From assembly GCA_012513225.1 (NCBI GenBank), contig JAAZCQ010000025.1, positions 1 through 64,000 on the forward strand: DNA of 64,000 nucleotides, read 5' to 3'. The notes under the pieces are model-generated. The model saw nothing but the letters and a program-made list of their open reading frames with translations, made no database searches and had not been told where the DNA came from. Source of the stretch: Erysipelotrichaceae bacterium (GTDB taxonomy: Bacteria; Bacillota_I; Bacilli_A; Erysipelotrichales; Erysipelotrichaceae). A program made the position numbers and the translations under genes. This document shows positions 63,729-64,000 of the stretch, in pieces; position 1 is the first letter of the stretch, and each line of letters starts with the position of its first letter.

Positions 63729-64000
63729 AATGTTTTATTTCCTTCTAAACTTCTTAACTCTGAGATTTCTTCAGTACACTCTAATACACCTAAATATGTT
63801 CCATCAACATCTCTTACCGCAAAATATCTTATAAGAATAAATAAATCTCCTTTTGAAATCCAATAAGATTCAGAATCCTTACTTCCATCTTTAAATGCTT
63901 CTACTAATTTTTCTACTGCTTCTAATGACTTTGGTGGATGACAATTTGCAACATCTCTACCAATTATTGTCCTTGTTCTTGGAAAAACTCTATTTTCTTG
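63716..64000 (-). CDS. DUF438/PAS domain protein, C-terminal part (cut by window edge)
   Basis: About 94 codons of a minus-strand gene enter from the right edge: NRVFPRTRTIIGRDVANCHPP, then FKDGSKDSESYWISKG, LIRYFAVRDVDGTYLGVLEC and ISELRSLEGNKTLMSE with TAA at 63718-63716. This matches the C-terminal PAS domain of DUF438 proteins, which usually also carry N-terminal DUF438/hemerythrin-like helical parts; those lie beyond the window. Members are presumed sensors, and the function is not established. The opposite-strand open frame here is a shadow. Confidence 0.85.
   Translation of the reverse strand, partial: QENRVFPRTRTIIGRDVANCHPPKSLEAVEKLVEAFKDGSKDSESYWISKGDLFILIRYFAVRDVDGTYLGVLECTEEISELRSLEGNKTLMSE

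Overview
The window is strongly A+T-rich and compactly coded. Its gene order and families match the Bacilli/Firmicutes, probably one of the low-GC lineages near Erysipelotrichia or the RF39/Acholeplasma-like gut groups; this placement is inference. It uses the standard bacterial code: the VanZ-like gene ends in TGA and every long frame reads through with TGG tryptophans, which argues against Mycoplasma or Spiroplasma. Peptidoglycan-related genes (PcsB-like M23 protein with FtsEX, a second M23 protein, a PASTA protein, CtpA, GdpP) indicate a walled cell. I see no tRNA, rRNA, CRISPR array, insertion sequence or prophage.

Layout. 1-2690 (+): lemA and a DUF2207 membrane protein separated by a terminator. 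2708-9726 (-): the glycolytic set pgk-tpiA-eno, then secG-rnr-smpB and a ChbG/YdjC deacetylase. 9910-30037 (-): a glycogen region, with glgC-glgD-glgA in one block and glgB-glgP-pulA behind a small metallophosphoesterase in a second block. Between the blocks lie secA, a DUF885 lipoprotein, an alpha/beta-hydrolase lipoprotein, ung and folC; pgm sits at the far side. 30108-30374: ptsH under a promoter that carries a cre-like site. 30468-40890 (-): the classical rpsF-ssb-rpsR-yybS-gdpP-rplI-dnaB order, running into an M23 protein, walJ, htrA, rlmH and pirin, without walRKHI. 41016-53389 (-): an Lrp-aminotransferase pair, a MacB-type ABC exporter pair, a kinase-less PASTA protein, uvrB, ctpA, and ftsE-ftsX-pcsB-like. 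53448-57834: YitT, a lone plus-strand VanZ-like gene, and a trpXYZ-type ABC importer behind a tryptophan (UGG) T-box. 57862-64000: yqeY, an ABC exporter, a GltD-like flavoprotein overlapping a chorismate mutase, an ATP-grasp plus esterase pair, and the end of a DUF438/PAS protein.

How the genes work together. The pathways are mostly housekeeping: lower glycolysis, glycogen synthesis and breakdown (GlgC/GlgD make ADP-glucose, GlgA elongates, GlgB branches, GlgP and PulA degrade, Pgm links to glycolysis), secretion (SecA, SecG), trans-translation and RNA decay (SmpB, RNase R), replication (DnaB, SSB), repair (UvrB, Ung) and division-linked wall hydrolysis (FtsEX with an M23 protein).

The least explained items are the ATP-grasp/esterase pair behind a divergent promoter, paired cysteines in several exported wall proteins, stop codons built into terminator stems, and a decayed second copy of the PASTA protein's C-terminal codons just downstream of that gene. 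The only gene-free stretch longer than 300 bases, 57499-57861, is filled by the T-box leader and its promoter.
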